Positions 1 to 8,408 of a stretch of DNA of 64,000 bases are shown here, in pieces. The DNA is from Aliivibrio_A kagoshimensis (GTDB taxonomy: Bacteria > Pseudomonadota > Gammaproteobacteria > Enterobacterales > Vibrionaceae): NCBI RefSeq assembly GCF_050337105.1, contig NZ_JAKJSQ010000006.1:1-64000 (forward strand), read 5' to 3'. The position numbers and the translations under genes were made by a program. The notes below the pieces were generated by a model. It ran no database searches. It saw only the letters and a program-made list of their open reading frames with translations, and was not told the DNA's origin. Each line of letters opens with the position of its first letter. Position 1 is the first letter of the stretch.

Positions 1-30
1 GAAATTAGCCATATCAAAGACTCTTATATA

Positions 31-1032
31 TTATCGATTACTTACTAGCTCTCTCAACGCTTGTTTTTCTTGCTCTGACAAGTAAGCCAGCTCCAATCCA
101 TTGATCTGTGCCTGTTTAATCTCCCCCTGTGATAACCCCACTTTTGATGCCGCGATCTCATACTCGTGAGGCAGTTCAATACCCTCTACCGCTGGGTCAT
201 CGGTGTTCAAACATGCAAGAATACCATGATCTAAGAACGCTTTGATTGGATGCTCAGCAAAAGAAGCCACGGTGCTGGTTTGAATGTTTGAGGTTAAGCA
301 AGACTCAATACCAATTTTGTGTTTTGCTAGGTAGTCCATTAGTTTTGGATCTTGTAGTGCTTTAACACCATGACCAATACGTGAAGCGCCAAGCTCTTGA
401 ATAGCTTGCCACATACTTTCTGGTCCTGCTGCTTCACCTGCGTGAACCGTTACCTGTAATCCCGCATCCCTCACTTGCTTAAAGTGCGTTAAGAAGCGAT
501 CACCAGGTTGTCCGAGCTCATCACCAGCAAGATCGATAGCGACCAAATGGTCTTTTTGGCTTAACAAACCGTTCAGCTCTTGTTGGCAGGCCTCTTGACC
601 AAAAGTACGGCTTAAAATACCGATTAAGTTTGCTTTGATACCTAGGTCGCGACAACCGGCTTGAACACCATCCACAACCGCTTCAACCACTCCTGCGACA
701 GGTAACTGATGTTTCATCGCCATGTAGTAAGGGGAGAAGCGCAGCTCGGCATAATCAATTTGTGCATTTTTTGCATCAGCCACATTCTCGTAAGCAACAC
801 GACGACAAGCTTCTAAATCGCCTAAAACCGCAACTCCCCAGTCTAGTTTTGATAGAAAGGCCACTAAACTAGGCTCGGCTTCGACAATCTGTACATGTGG
901 TCTAAGGGACTCAATGTCATAAGCTGGAAGGGTTATCCCAAACTGTTTGCCCAGTTCTAAAATGGTTTCAATGCGAATATTCCCATCAAGATGGCGGTGT
1001 AGATCGGTTAGGGGTATGTTTTTAGTTATCAT
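31..1032 (-). CDS. add: Adenosine deaminase
   Basis: Hydrolytic deamination of adenosine and deoxyadenosine to inosine and deoxyinosine in cytosolic purine salvage. The 333-residue product has the full metal-dependent deaminase motif set: the zinc-binding HRH near residues 12-14 (LHRHLDGN), HAGEA near 197, GHGV, CLTSN, and the C-terminal DDPA pair that supplies the catalytic aspartates. Length matches the family (about 330). The start at 1032 is preceded by AGGAAG at a suitable distance. The gene lies downstream of the EAL-domain gene on the same strand, about 100 bp away, with no clear terminator in between. The family also contains adenine deaminases, but length and motifs favour Add. Confidence 0.95.
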   Translation of the reverse strand: MITKNIPLTDLHRHLDGNIRIETILELGKQFGITLPAYDIESLRPHVQIVEAEPSLVAFLSKLDWGVAVLGDLEACRRVAYENVADAKNAQIDYAELRFSPYYMAMKHQLPVAGVVEAVVDGVQAGCRDLGIKANLIGILSRTFGQEACQQELNGLLSQKDHLVAIDLAGDELGQPGDRFLTHFKQVRDAGLQVTVHAGEAAGPESMWQAIQELGASRIGHGVKALQDPKLMDYLAKHKIGIESCLTSNIQTSTVASFAEHPIKAFLDHGILACLNTDDPAVEGIELPHEYEIAASKVGLSQGEIKQAQINGLELAYLSEQEKQALRELVSNR

Positions 1033-1130
1033 TGGTATCTTCCTAAGCTCAGTGGTTTACATCAGTATAAAAATGAATCCCGAGAGTGTCAGTATTAAAT
1101 GGGCATATAAACAGCAAAATCAGCATTTTT

Positions 1131-3674
1131 CTATTTGATGTTAACCAAATCTGTTGGCCACTCTTCGATTGGAACAGGGCGAGAATAGAGGAAACCTTGC
1201 GCTTGAGGACAATGTAGTTGTGAAAGTAGCTCTGCTTGTTGAAGAGTCTCTACACCTTCAGCCACTAAATTGACCTTAAAGCCTTTGGTGATGTTGACGA
1301 TAGCAGAGACGATAGAGCTGTCTATGTTTTCACTATTTAACTGATTTACAAATGTCCGATCAATTTTTAGGCAGTCAAAAGGCAGTTTGTGTAGGTAGGC
1401 CAATGAAGAGTAACCTGTACCAAAGTCATCAATGGCGATGCTAATTCCCAGTTTCTTTAGTGCGTGCATATTACTAATAACCATCGGGTCACTATCGGCA
1501 ATACGTGACTCGGTTATTTCTAGTGTTAGGTTTTGTGCAGGTAGTCCCGTTTCATGTAAAGTCGCTTCCACACTATCGACATGGCAAGGTTGTGATAATT
1601 GGTTAACGGAAGCATTTACATGGATATTGAAATCTTGAGCCCACGCTCCTGATTCAATGGCACTGACAGTATCTCGACAGGCTTTGAGTAGAATCATTTT
1701 ACCAATGGCTTCAATCAAGCCTGACTCTTCTGCCAGTGGAATAAAGTCATTAGGTGGAATAATCTCATTTGAATGAGTTATCCAGCGTGCAAGAGCCTCT
1801 GCCCCGACGACAGAACCGGTTTCTAGATTAATAATTGGCTGATAAAAAGGGATAAATTCATCATTTTTCAGACCATTCTGTATGCGTGCGAGCATCTGAG
1901 TACGGTGACGAGAGATATCGGTCATTTCTGTTCGATAAAAGCTGATCTTTACCTTGTCTTTTTTCGCCTGACTTAAAGCGATACTGCTGTTTCTCAGCCA
2001 AAGTGCCATCTCTTTTTCTGGCGATGTTTTGACAATACCAATCGACGCGGTTATCACAATGCTTTCATGTTCTAACAGAAAAGGAGAGGTGAATATATCT
2101 AATATAGAATCAGCGAATTGTTGAATTTGGTCTTGATGGTTAAGTGTAGGTGCGTAGATGGAGTATTCACTTCCACCAGTACGGGCAATCAGCATATTAG
2201 GAGCCGCTATTTTTTTTAAACGCTCAGCAATCATCACCAGTACGTTTTCGCTTTTTTGGTGGCCTAGGCTGTCACTAATTTCTCTGTACCGGTCTAAACC
2301 AATTAAAAGAAGTGCACCTTGTGTGGTTTGTTCAATATCGTTGCTCTGCTTGATTAACCCTTCTCGACTATAAAGCTTGGTCAATGAATCAAAGATAAGC
2401 TGAGACTGCAGAAGATCAAATGAAGCCTTAAGGTTATTGGTCATCTCATTGAATGCAACCACGAGCATACTGGTTTCATATATATATCCAGTTTGTGGCA
2501 TTTTACTCCCCCAGCGACCTCTGGCTAAGTGTTTAGCAGCATCAGCAGTGGAGGTTATAGGTTTGGTGATTAAATTGATAAAAAAGAGAGAGGTCACAAC
2601 AGCGATGATGCTGATCAGTAAACCGATGAGCCAGCTATTTTTCTGTGTTTGAAGGACATCCCCTAGAAGGTCAGACTCCGAAATGGAGATGCTAATGTAC
2701 CAAGAGAGGCCAAATTCATCCTGAAAGGGCGTCACTTGGCTGAAGTAACGGTTATTATTAAAAATGAAACTAAATCGTTCAGCTGAGGATACATTTTTCA
2801 GAACGTTATTTTGGAAATTAATTGCGCTGCTTTTTATGATGGGATTATTGCTTTCGATAGCGAGCAGTCTTTCTCCTTTAGCAGTTTGACTCTCCCCATT
2901 TGACAAAATACTGTCATAGTCTGAATGAGTAACTAGGCGTTTGTTTTCATCAAAAATATAGATCTCATAATTGGTTAGGTTTTGCAATTCCTGCAAAAAA
3001 ATATTGAAGCTATCAATTTGTATATCAGCAGCAAGTACACCAATAAATTGGGTTTTGGAGAAGACGGGAGTAAGTGCAGATAACGTGATCTTTTGTTTTT
3101 CGTCAGCATTAGTATAAATGCTTGACCATTGTGGTTTTAAGGATTGAGAGACGGGTTGATACCAAGGCCTGATGTTTGGGTTATAGTCTGGGATGGTTAA
3201 GCGAATTTCTTCGCTGATTTTATTGCCTCGGTAAATAATGAGATTTTGCTGCGTTCTATTATCTTTTAACATCAGAGAGTAGCCGTTGTTCGGCTCTTTA
3301 CGAAATCCCACAAAATTCTGGGTTTCAGAACCAAAGCCTAAAACATCCAGTTGTGGGATGCTCTTAGAGGTTTTGAATAGTGAGGAGAAAAGGTACGCTT
3401 GTAACTTACTGAGATCCTCAGGTTGCACGATGTCATTAAATTCAATGTTATTACTTATATTTAACGCGACATTGAAAGGCTCAGATAAGAATTGATCAAG
3501 CCGTTGATTGACGCTTGCATTCATTAATGAGAGCTGTTTCGAACTGATGTCTTCAATCATCTCTTCGTAGTGGCTTTTTTGTATTAATACTATGGCACTA
3601 AATGTAAATATAAAGATGACTAAAAATGGCAGAAGGATTGCAGTTCTTAGTGTGATTTTATTCTTAGTAAGCAT
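1131..3674 (-). CDS. Membrane-bound GGDEF/EAL protein, probable c-di-GMP phosphodiesterase
   Basis: Predicted inner-membrane sensor that breaks down cyclic di-GMP. With the 854-residue numbering from a GTG at 3695, the order is: TM helix near 17-38, periplasmic dCache-like sensor to about 345, second TM near 350-373, HAMP near 375-425, GGDEF domain near 430-600, EAL domain 610-850. The GGDEF signature reads GGSEY (507-511), so cyclase activity is doubtful. The EAL domain keeps E633-A-L, the LEITES glutamate, DDFGTGYSS, the lysine of LKID and VAEGVET, so phosphodiesterase activity is likely. Start is uncertain: GTG 3695, ATG 3689 and ATG 3674 are all in frame; only 3674 has a purine-rich stretch at a fair distance, so I use it. 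It follows glnG on the same strand after about 50-70 bp. Confidence 0.9.
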   Translation of the reverse strand: MLTKNKITLRTAILLPFLVIFIFTFSAIVLIQKSHYEEMIEDISSKQLSLMNASVNQRLDQFLSEPFNVALNISNNIEFNDIVQPEDLSKLQAYLFSSLFKTSKSIPQLDVLGFGSETQNFVGFRKEPNNGYSLMLKDNRTQQNLIIYRGNKISEEIRLTIPDYNPNIRPWYQPVSQSLKPQWSSIYTNADEKQKITLSALTPVFSKTQFIGVLAADIQIDSFNIFLQELQNLTNYEIYIFDENKRLVTHSDYDSILSNGESQTAKGERLLAIESNNPIIKSSAINFQNNVLKNVSSAERFSFIFNNNRYFSQVTPFQDEFGLSWYISISISESDLLGDVLQTQKNSWLIGLLISIIAVVTSLFFINLITKPITSTADAAKHLARGRWGSKMPQTGYIYETSMLVVAFNEMTNNLKASFDLLQSQLIFDSLTKLYSREGLIKQSNDIEQTTQGALLLIGLDRYREISDSLGHQKSENVLVMIAERLKKIAAPNMLIARTGGSEYSIYAPTLNHQDQIQQFADSILDIFTSPFLLEHESIVITASIGIVKTSPEKEMALWLRNSSIALSQAKKDKVKISFYRTEMTDISRHRTQMLARIQNGLKNDEFIPFYQPIINLETGSVVGAEALARWITHSNEIIPPNDFIPLAEESGLIEAIGKMILLKACRDTVSAIESGAWAQDFNIHVNASVNQLSQPCHVDSVEATLHETGLPAQNLTLEITESRIADSDPMVISNMHALKKLGISIAIDDFGTGYSSLAYLHKLPFDCLKIDRTFVNQLNSENIDSSIVSAIVNITKGFKVNLVAEGVETLQQAELLSQLHCPQAQGFLYSRPVPIEEWPTDLVNIK

Positions 3675-3744
3675 AGTTAAGCACTTCATGAACACGATAT
3701 TATGTAATTGTATAGATAATAAAAGAAGGTAGCGAATTCCTTTA

Positions 3745-5148
3745 TTAATATAGCTCCTTTAGTTTTCTCGTGAGCGTATTTCTTCCCCAACCGAGTACTT
3801 TTGCAGCCTCCTGTTTATGCCCATTTGTATGCTCTAGAGCCGCTTCTAATAAAATGCGCTCAAATTCCGGTTGTGCATATGAAAGTATCTCTTTCTCACC
3901 AGAAGCTAATGACTTCTGTACCCATAAGGTAAGTTGGGATTGCCAACTCATTTCATTGTGTACATCAGTAACCACCTTTTCTTCAAGCAGCTCTGAAGGG
4001 AGATCTTGAGAGAGGATCTCACTGCCACTGGCCATCACGGTTAACCAGCGACAGATATTCTCAAGCTGTCTAACATTCCCAGGCCACGATAGCTTATTCA
4101 ATGTTTCAAGTGTGGATGGATGTAGGGATTTGACCTCTACATCCAACTCTTCGGCAGCCAAGCTCAGAAAGTGTTGACTGAGCTTCTCAATGTCCTGCTT
4201 GCGCTCTCTTAAAGCAGGAATATGGATACGAATAACATTAAGGCGATGAAATAGATCCTCTCTAAATCCCCCTTCATGAACCAGTTTCTCAAGGTGTTGA
4301 TGAGTCGCTGCTACGATTCGCACATCGACTTGAACCGCTGAATGACCGCCGACTCGATAGAATTGCCCATCGGAAAGCACGCGCAGTAGTCGCGTTTGGA
4401 TATCAAGGGGCATATCGCCAATTTCATCAAGAAAGAGTGTGCCGCCATTAGCTTGTTCAAAACGGCCTTGTCTAACACTGTTGGCCCCAGTAAATGCCCC
4501 TTTTTCATGACCAAACAGCTCTGACTCAATTAAGTCTTTCGGTATAGCCGCCATGTTGAGTGCAATAAAGGGTTTAGCTACTCTAGGGCTGTGACGATGA
4601 AGCGCGTGAGCAACGAGCTCTTTCCCTGTACCTGATTCACCATTAATTAACACTGAGATGGAGGAGCGAGACAGTCGGCCTATGGCTCTAAAAACCTCTT
4701 GCATAGCGGGAGCTTCACCAATAATTTCAGGGGCCTCAGAGTTAATCTCCTCTTCAGAGATGTTATTCCTTTTCTGTTCATGGCTATGAATAATAGCGCG
4801 TTCAACCAATGCCAGAGCTTCATCAATATCAAACGGCTTAGGCAGGTATTCAAACGCTCCGCGCTGATAAGCATTAACAGCAGCATCAAGATCAGAGTGG
4901 GCAGTCATAATAATTACGGGAATATCTGGGTAGTGCTCTTGCAAGTTCTTTAGCAGTGCAAGGCCGTCCATTCCGGGCATTCTGATATCTGAGACAATCA
5001 CATCTGGGACATTCCGTTCCAGCGCAAGCAGCACACTTTCACCGTTGGCAAAGGTGTCACACTGCATTTGAGCGGAAGTTAGGGTCTTTTCTAATACCCA
5101 GCGTATAGAGCTATCATCATCTACAACCCAAATTAGTCCTTTGCTCAT
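3745..5148 (-). CDS. glnG: Nitrogen regulation response regulator NtrC (NR-I)
   Basis: Sigma-54 enhancer-binding activator of nitrogen-starvation genes such as glnA. The receiver domain (1-120) has acidic D10-D12 and phospho-acceptor D54 in VSDIRMPG. The central AAA+ domain (about 140-380) has Walker A GESGTGKE, the sigma-54-contacting GAFTGA loop and Walker B GGTLFLDEIGDMP. A Fis-type helix-turn-helix ends the protein (HKQEAAKVLGWGRNTLTRK). The 467 residues are normal length. It lies 33 bp after glnL with a GAGGCAG ribosome site, so the two are probably co-transcribed. Likely targets inside this window are the palindromes at 8066-8082 and 6264-6280. Confidence 0.97.
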   Translation of the reverse strand: MSKGLIWVVDDDSSIRWVLEKTLTSAQMQCDTFANGESVLLALERNVPDVIVSDIRMPGMDGLALLKNLQEHYPDIPVIIMTAHSDLDAAVNAYQRGAFEYLPKPFDIDEALALVERAIIHSHEQKRNNISEEEINSEAPEIIGEAPAMQEVFRAIGRLSRSSISVLINGESGTGKELVAHALHRHSPRVAKPFIALNMAAIPKDLIESELFGHEKGAFTGANSVRQGRFEQANGGTLFLDEIGDMPLDIQTRLLRVLSDGQFYRVGGHSAVQVDVRIVAATHQHLEKLVHEGGFREDLFHRLNVIRIHIPALRERKQDIEKLSQHFLSLAAEELDVEVKSLHPSTLETLNKLSWPGNVRQLENICRWLTVMASGSEILSQDLPSELLEEKVVTDVHNEMSWQSQLTLWVQKSLASGEKEILSYAQPEFERILLEAALEHTNGHKQEAAKVLGWGRNTLTRKLKELY

Positions 5149-5181
5149 ATCTGCCTCTGAAGTCTTTATTAAAAATGGTTG

Positions 5182-6228
5182 CTATTTTATTGGTAAATAG
5201 AGAGTGAACGTGGTCTGCCCCGGCCAGCTAATCACCTCTATCTTGCCTTTATGTTGGTCGATTAAGTTTTGTGAAATCGATAAGCCTAATCCAGTGCCTC
5301 CTTCGCGAGCACTGACCATAGGATAGAAAAGGGTATCCTGTATCTCTTTAGGGATCCCTGGGCCATTATCGGTGATTTCCACTTTGGCACTTAATCGATA
5401 TTGGTGGCCATGGATATTGGTTTGGTATTCGGTGCGGGTGCGTAGGGTAATTACTCTCTCTTGCTGGTTTTCCAATGCTTGAGCGGCGTTGCTAATCACA
5501 TTCAAAAATGCCTGCTCTATCTGCTCGGAATCCATCAAAAAGTCAGGCAAGCTTGGGTCATAATCGCGAATGAACTTGATCTCTCCCTCGTTGGCCAACT
5601 CAACAATTTGGCGCGCCTTCTCAAGCACTACGTGGATATTGTTCTCTTGTTTTTTCCCTAATCGTTGTGGCCCTAACAACCGGTCGACAAGGTTTCTTAA
5701 TCGATCGGCTTGCTCAACGATGAGCTGGGTATACTCTTTTAGAGATGGGTCTGGCAACATTTTTTCAAGCAGTTGAGCAGCACCTCGTAATCCCCCGAGC
5801 GGATTTTTAATTTCATGTGCTAAGTTGCGCACTAATACCTTGGCCGCCATCTGTTGGGCATGCTGGGATATCTCTTGGCTTAATCGTCGCTGTTTTCCTA
5901 TCTGTCTTAACTCTACCAGCAGCATGATTTTTTTATCCCAAGAGACGGGGCTGACGGTGATTTCTACCATGACGGGACGGTGATCAATGACTAATGTGAC
6001 GTCGCTATCGGTAATACTTTGGCCACTGATTAAAGGCTGAGTAAAGAGTGAAAGGTCTAACGATGTGTGTTGAATGAGTTTGGTGAGCTTCAATTTATCC
6101 AGACGACGCGCACTTTGTGAAAAGAGTTGTTCAGCGGAAGGGTTAGCATAAGCGATCGCCAACTCTTCATCTAACAGCACAGCGGCGGTAACGAGATTGT
6201 TCAGTAGTGTTTCGGATAAATTTGTCAT
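5182..6228 (-). CDS. glnL: Nitrogen regulation histidine kinase NtrB (NR-II)
   Basis: Cytosolic sensor kinase/phosphatase for NtrC, controlled in the family by PII protein. It has an N-terminal PAS domain (LLDEELAIAYANPSAEQLF), the phospho-acceptor histidine in NLAHEIKNPLGG (H145 counting from 6249), the N box NVISNAAQAL, and ATP-lid motifs DNGPGIP and GGTGLGLSI. There are no membrane segments. Three in-frame ATGs lie within 24 bases (6249, 6243, 6228). I choose 6228 because the protein then begins like other NtrB (MTNLSETLLNNLV), but an AAG before 6249 keeps that start possible. It is separated from glnA by 246 bp holding a terminator and an NtrC-type palindrome, an arrangement like enteric glnA-glnLp-glnLG. 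Confidence 0.93.
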   Translation of the reverse strand: MTNLSETLLNNLVTAAVLLDEELAIAYANPSAEQLFSQSARRLDKLKLTKLIQHTSLDLSLFTQPLISGQSITDSDVTLVIDHRPVMVEITVSPVSWDKKIMLLVELRQIGKQRRLSQEISQHAQQMAAKVLVRNLAHEIKNPLGGLRGAAQLLEKMLPDPSLKEYTQLIVEQADRLRNLVDRLLGPQRLGKKQENNIHVVLEKARQIVELANEGEIKFIRDYDPSLPDFLMDSEQIEQAFLNVISNAAQALENQQERVITLRTRTEYQTNIHGHQYRLSAKVEITDNGPGIPKEIQDTLFYPMVSAREGGTGLGLSISQNLIDQHKGKIEVISWPGQTTFTLYLPIK

Positions 6229-6263
6229 GGTATCGCCACTCATTGTCATCTGATTCTTAAGTG

Positions 6264-6280
6264 TGCACTATTTTGGTGCA
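6264..6280. promoter_or_regulatory. NtrC-type operator upstream of glnL
   Basis: The 17-mer TGCACTATTTTGGTGCA matches the NtrC binding consensus (TGCAC, 7-base spacer, GTGCA) with intact outer half-sites. It lies 15 to 36 bases upstream of the possible glnL starts, so it should overlap the glnL promoter. In Escherichia coli NtrC represses glnLp from an equivalent site; the same role here is inferred. Confidence 0.8.
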
Positions 6281-6428
6281 TCAAGATATCTTAGAAGGGA
6301 CATTTATACTGATAACCTTCTGTTTTGGTGCGAATCTAATAAATTGTTACTCTTTGTGCTAATAATGCAATTTTCTTGCCTATATGTTTGTAATAAGCGT
6401 TTAATTTATAATTGATTTTATACGGGTG

Positions 6429-6454
6429 AAAAAAAACCCACGGCGAGCGCAGGT
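6429..6454 (-). terminator. Rho-independent terminator after glnA
   Basis: Read on the minus strand, ACCTGCG pairs with CGTGGGT (two G-U pairs) around a five-base loop and is followed by eight T residues. It lies about 40 bases past the glnA stop. It would end most glnA transcripts and makes a separate glnL promoter necessary. Confidence 0.75.
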
Positions 6455-6495
6455 TTTATTTTATTACGGGTTAATGGTGAGCGTAATGCCTGCCA

Positions 6496-7905
6496 TTATA
6501 CTGAGTAGTACAGTTCAAACTCTAATGGGTGAGTTGTCATGTTAATCAGTTCTACATCTTCAGACTTAAGCTTAATGTAAGAGTCAATGAACTCACTTGA
6601 GAAAACACCGCCAGCCGTTAAGAACTCACGGTCGTCGCTAAGTGCCTGAAGCGCTTGTTGTAGTGATTCTGCAACTTGTGGGATCTCTGCAGCTTCTTCC
6701 GCTGGAAGGTCATAGAGGTCTTTATCCATTGCATCGCCAGGGTGAATCTTGTTTTTGATTCCGTCAAGGCCAGCCATAAGCATTGCTGAGTAGCAAAGGT
6801 AAGGGTTAGCCGCTGGGTCACCAAAACGTACTTCGATACGACGAGCCTTAGGGCTTGGAACAATTGGGATACGGATAGAAGCAGAACGGTTACGTGCTGA
6901 GTAAGCCAACATAACAGGGGCTTCAAAACCAGGAACCAAACGCTTATAAGAGTTGGTTGATGGGTTTGCAAATGCGTTAATCGCACGGGCGTGTTTGATG
7001 ATACCGCCAATGTAGTAGATCGCTAGGTCAGACAGGCCGCCATACTTATCGCCAGCAAAAAGGTTTACACCATCTTTTGCTAGTGATTGGTGTACGTGCA
7101 TACCAGAACCGTTATCACCTACAAGAGGCTTAGGCATGAACGTCGCTGTTTTACCAAATGCGTGGGCAACGTTATGTACAACGTATTTATAGATTTGCGT
7201 CTCATCGGCTTTAGTGGTTAGCGTATTAAAGCGAGTTGCAATTTCGTTTTGACCAGCTGTTGCCACTTCGTGGTGATGTGCTTCAACAACAAGGCCCATC
7301 TCTTCCATAACAAGACACATTGCAGAACGAATGTCTTGAGAAGAATCGACTGGAGCAACAGGGAAGTAACCACCTTTAACGCCAGGACGGTGACCTTTGT
7401 TACCACCTTCGAAGTCAGAACCTGTGTTCCAAGCCGCTTCGATATCGTCAATTTTGAAGAAAGAACCTGACATGTCAGTGTTGAACTTAACATCATCAAA
7501 AAGGAAGAACTCAGGTTCAGGACCAATTAATACGGTGTCAGCAATACCTGTAGAACGTAGGTACTCTTCAGAACGCTTAGCGATTGAACGTGGGTCACGG
7601 TCGTAACCTTGCATTGTCGTTGGTTCAAGGATGTCACAACGGATATTCAGAGTTGCGGTTTCAGTGAATGGGTCAAGAACCGCGCTCGAAGCGTCAGGCA
7701 TCATTACCATGTCTGATTCATTGATTCCTTTCCAACCTGCAACAGACGAACCATCAAACATTTTACCTTCTTCGAAGAAGTCAGCATCAAGCTGGTGAGA
7801 TGGAATTGAAATGTGCTGCTCTTTACCTTTTGTATCGGTAAAACGTAAATCGATAAACTTTACTTCGTTTTCTTGGATCAGTGCTAATACGTTATCAACT
7901 GACAT
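6496..7905 (-). CDS. glnA: Glutamine synthetase, type I (GSI-beta)
   Basis: ATP-dependent synthesis of glutamine from glutamate and ammonia, the entry point of ammonium assimilation; a cytosolic dodecamer. The 469-residue protein shows the MFDGSSVAGWK loop, the metal-site EPEFFLFDD, the NGSGMHVH ATP/glutamate segment, the RIPIVPSPKARRIE arginine loop, and the adenylylation tyrosine at about 398 in KDLYDLPAEE. That tyrosine marks the GlnE-regulated type. A strong GGAGG precedes the ATG by 7 bases. A sigma-54 promoter with NtrC sites lies upstream and a terminator downstream. Sequence is typical throughout. Confidence 0.98.
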   Translation of the reverse strand: MSVDNVLALIQENEVKFIDLRFTDTKGKEQHISIPSHQLDADFFEEGKMFDGSSVAGWKGINESDMVMMPDASSAVLDPFTETATLNIRCDILEPTTMQGYDRDPRSIAKRSEEYLRSTGIADTVLIGPEPEFFLFDDVKFNTDMSGSFFKIDDIEAAWNTGSDFEGGNKGHRPGVKGGYFPVAPVDSSQDIRSAMCLVMEEMGLVVEAHHHEVATAGQNEIATRFNTLTTKADETQIYKYVVHNVAHAFGKTATFMPKPLVGDNGSGMHVHQSLAKDGVNLFAGDKYGGLSDLAIYYIGGIIKHARAINAFANPSTNSYKRLVPGFEAPVMLAYSARNRSASIRIPIVPSPKARRIEVRFGDPAANPYLCYSAMLMAGLDGIKNKIHPGDAMDKDLYDLPAEEAAEIPQVAESLQQALQALSDDREFLTAGGVFSSEFIDSYIKLKSEDVELINMTTHPLEFELYYSV

Positions 7906-7967
7906 CAGGGTAACCTCCGGTGTTATAAATTTAGTGTCTAAAATCTATTTCGTCTGAAAACTATACT

Positions 7968-7983
7968 GCGAAAATCGTGCCAA
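7968..7983 (-). promoter_or_regulatory. Sigma-54 promoter of glnA
   Basis: The minus strand reads TTGGCACGATTTTCGC. It has the sigma-54 GG (-24) and GC (-12) elements at the correct 10-base separation and is very close to Escherichia coli glnAp2 as I remember it. Transcription should start near 7957, leaving a leader of about 50 bases before the glnA ATG. Confidence 0.9.
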
Positions 7984-8044
7984 AGAGTGCACTCCTTAAA
8001 AATCAGTCATTTATCTGTTGTTATGTGAATGCTAACAACGATAC

Positions 8045-8061
8045 TGCACCATTTTTGATCT
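8045..8061. promoter_or_regulatory. Weak NtrC half-site upstream of glnA
   Basis: TGCACCA followed by ATTTTTGATC has one perfect NtrC half and one poor half. Its centre lies about 21 bp, two helical turns, from the strong palindrome at 8066-8082. This would suit cooperative binding of two NtrC dimers. Confidence 0.5.
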
Positions 8062-8065
8062 TTGC

Positions 8066-8082
8066 TGCACTCTTTCGGTGCA
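8066..8082. promoter_or_regulatory. Strong NtrC enhancer site upstream of glnA
   Basis: TGCACTCTTTCGGTGCA matches the NtrC palindrome and is centred about 117 bp upstream of the expected glnA start point. That is the normal enhancer distance for a sigma-54 promoter. Confidence 0.85.
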
Positions 8083-8408
8083 ACAGGGCAAGGTAAGCAC
8101 CGTAATAATGCAACTGTTGAAATATAGACCACTGAACAATCCTATTCTATTAAAAAGGAAAGCAGGTTTTCTCGACAATCTAAGATACTTTTTTATTTTA
8201 CTTAATGTAAGGAGAAATATTCAATTACACTTACAAATCATATGTTTATATGTAATTGTTGTGCTTGTGTTTAAAAAAAGGAAAAAAAGATTGTGGATTA
8301 AATCACATATTTCGTGGGTTTTGTCTTAAAATCTGTTAAATTATTGACCGATTTTAAACCAAGTAGCACCAATGGTGGTAGCTACATGCTCTGAGTGAAT
8401 TTGAATCC
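8083..8408. other. AT-rich intergenic region between glnA and typA
   Basis: Together with the glnA control region this is a gene-free stretch of about 500 bp between divergent genes. The part from 8083 on is AT-rich and contains a CRP-like palindrome at 8292-8307 and the typA leader. I see no clear sigma-70 promoter and no convincing small gene. An 83-codon frame at 8078-8329 overlaps the NtrC site and resembles nothing. Confidence 0.6.
8292..8307. promoter_or_regulatory. CRP-like binding site upstream of typA
   Basis: TGTGGATTAAATCACA fits the CRP consensus TGTGA-N6-TCACA with one mismatch (G for A in the left half). It lies 102 bp before the typA start. It could serve typA or a sigma-70 promoter of glnA, as CRP does at enteric glnAp1. 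The match is seen; its use is inferred. Confidence 0.5.

Noticed and set aside
947..1138. 63-codon plus-strand frame over the start of add
   Set aside because: It lies mostly antisense to add and shows no family resemblance or ribosome site.
6618..7526. Long frames in other phases within glnA
   Set aside because: Both overlap conserved glutamine synthetase motifs and have skewed composition (leucine/threonine/glutamine-rich), as expected for shadow frames.
8078..8329. 83-codon open frame between glnA and typA
   Set aside because: It overlaps the NtrC palindrome and the CRP-like site, lacks a ribosome site and is lysine/leucine-rich without any recognisable pattern. Better explained as AT-rich control DNA.
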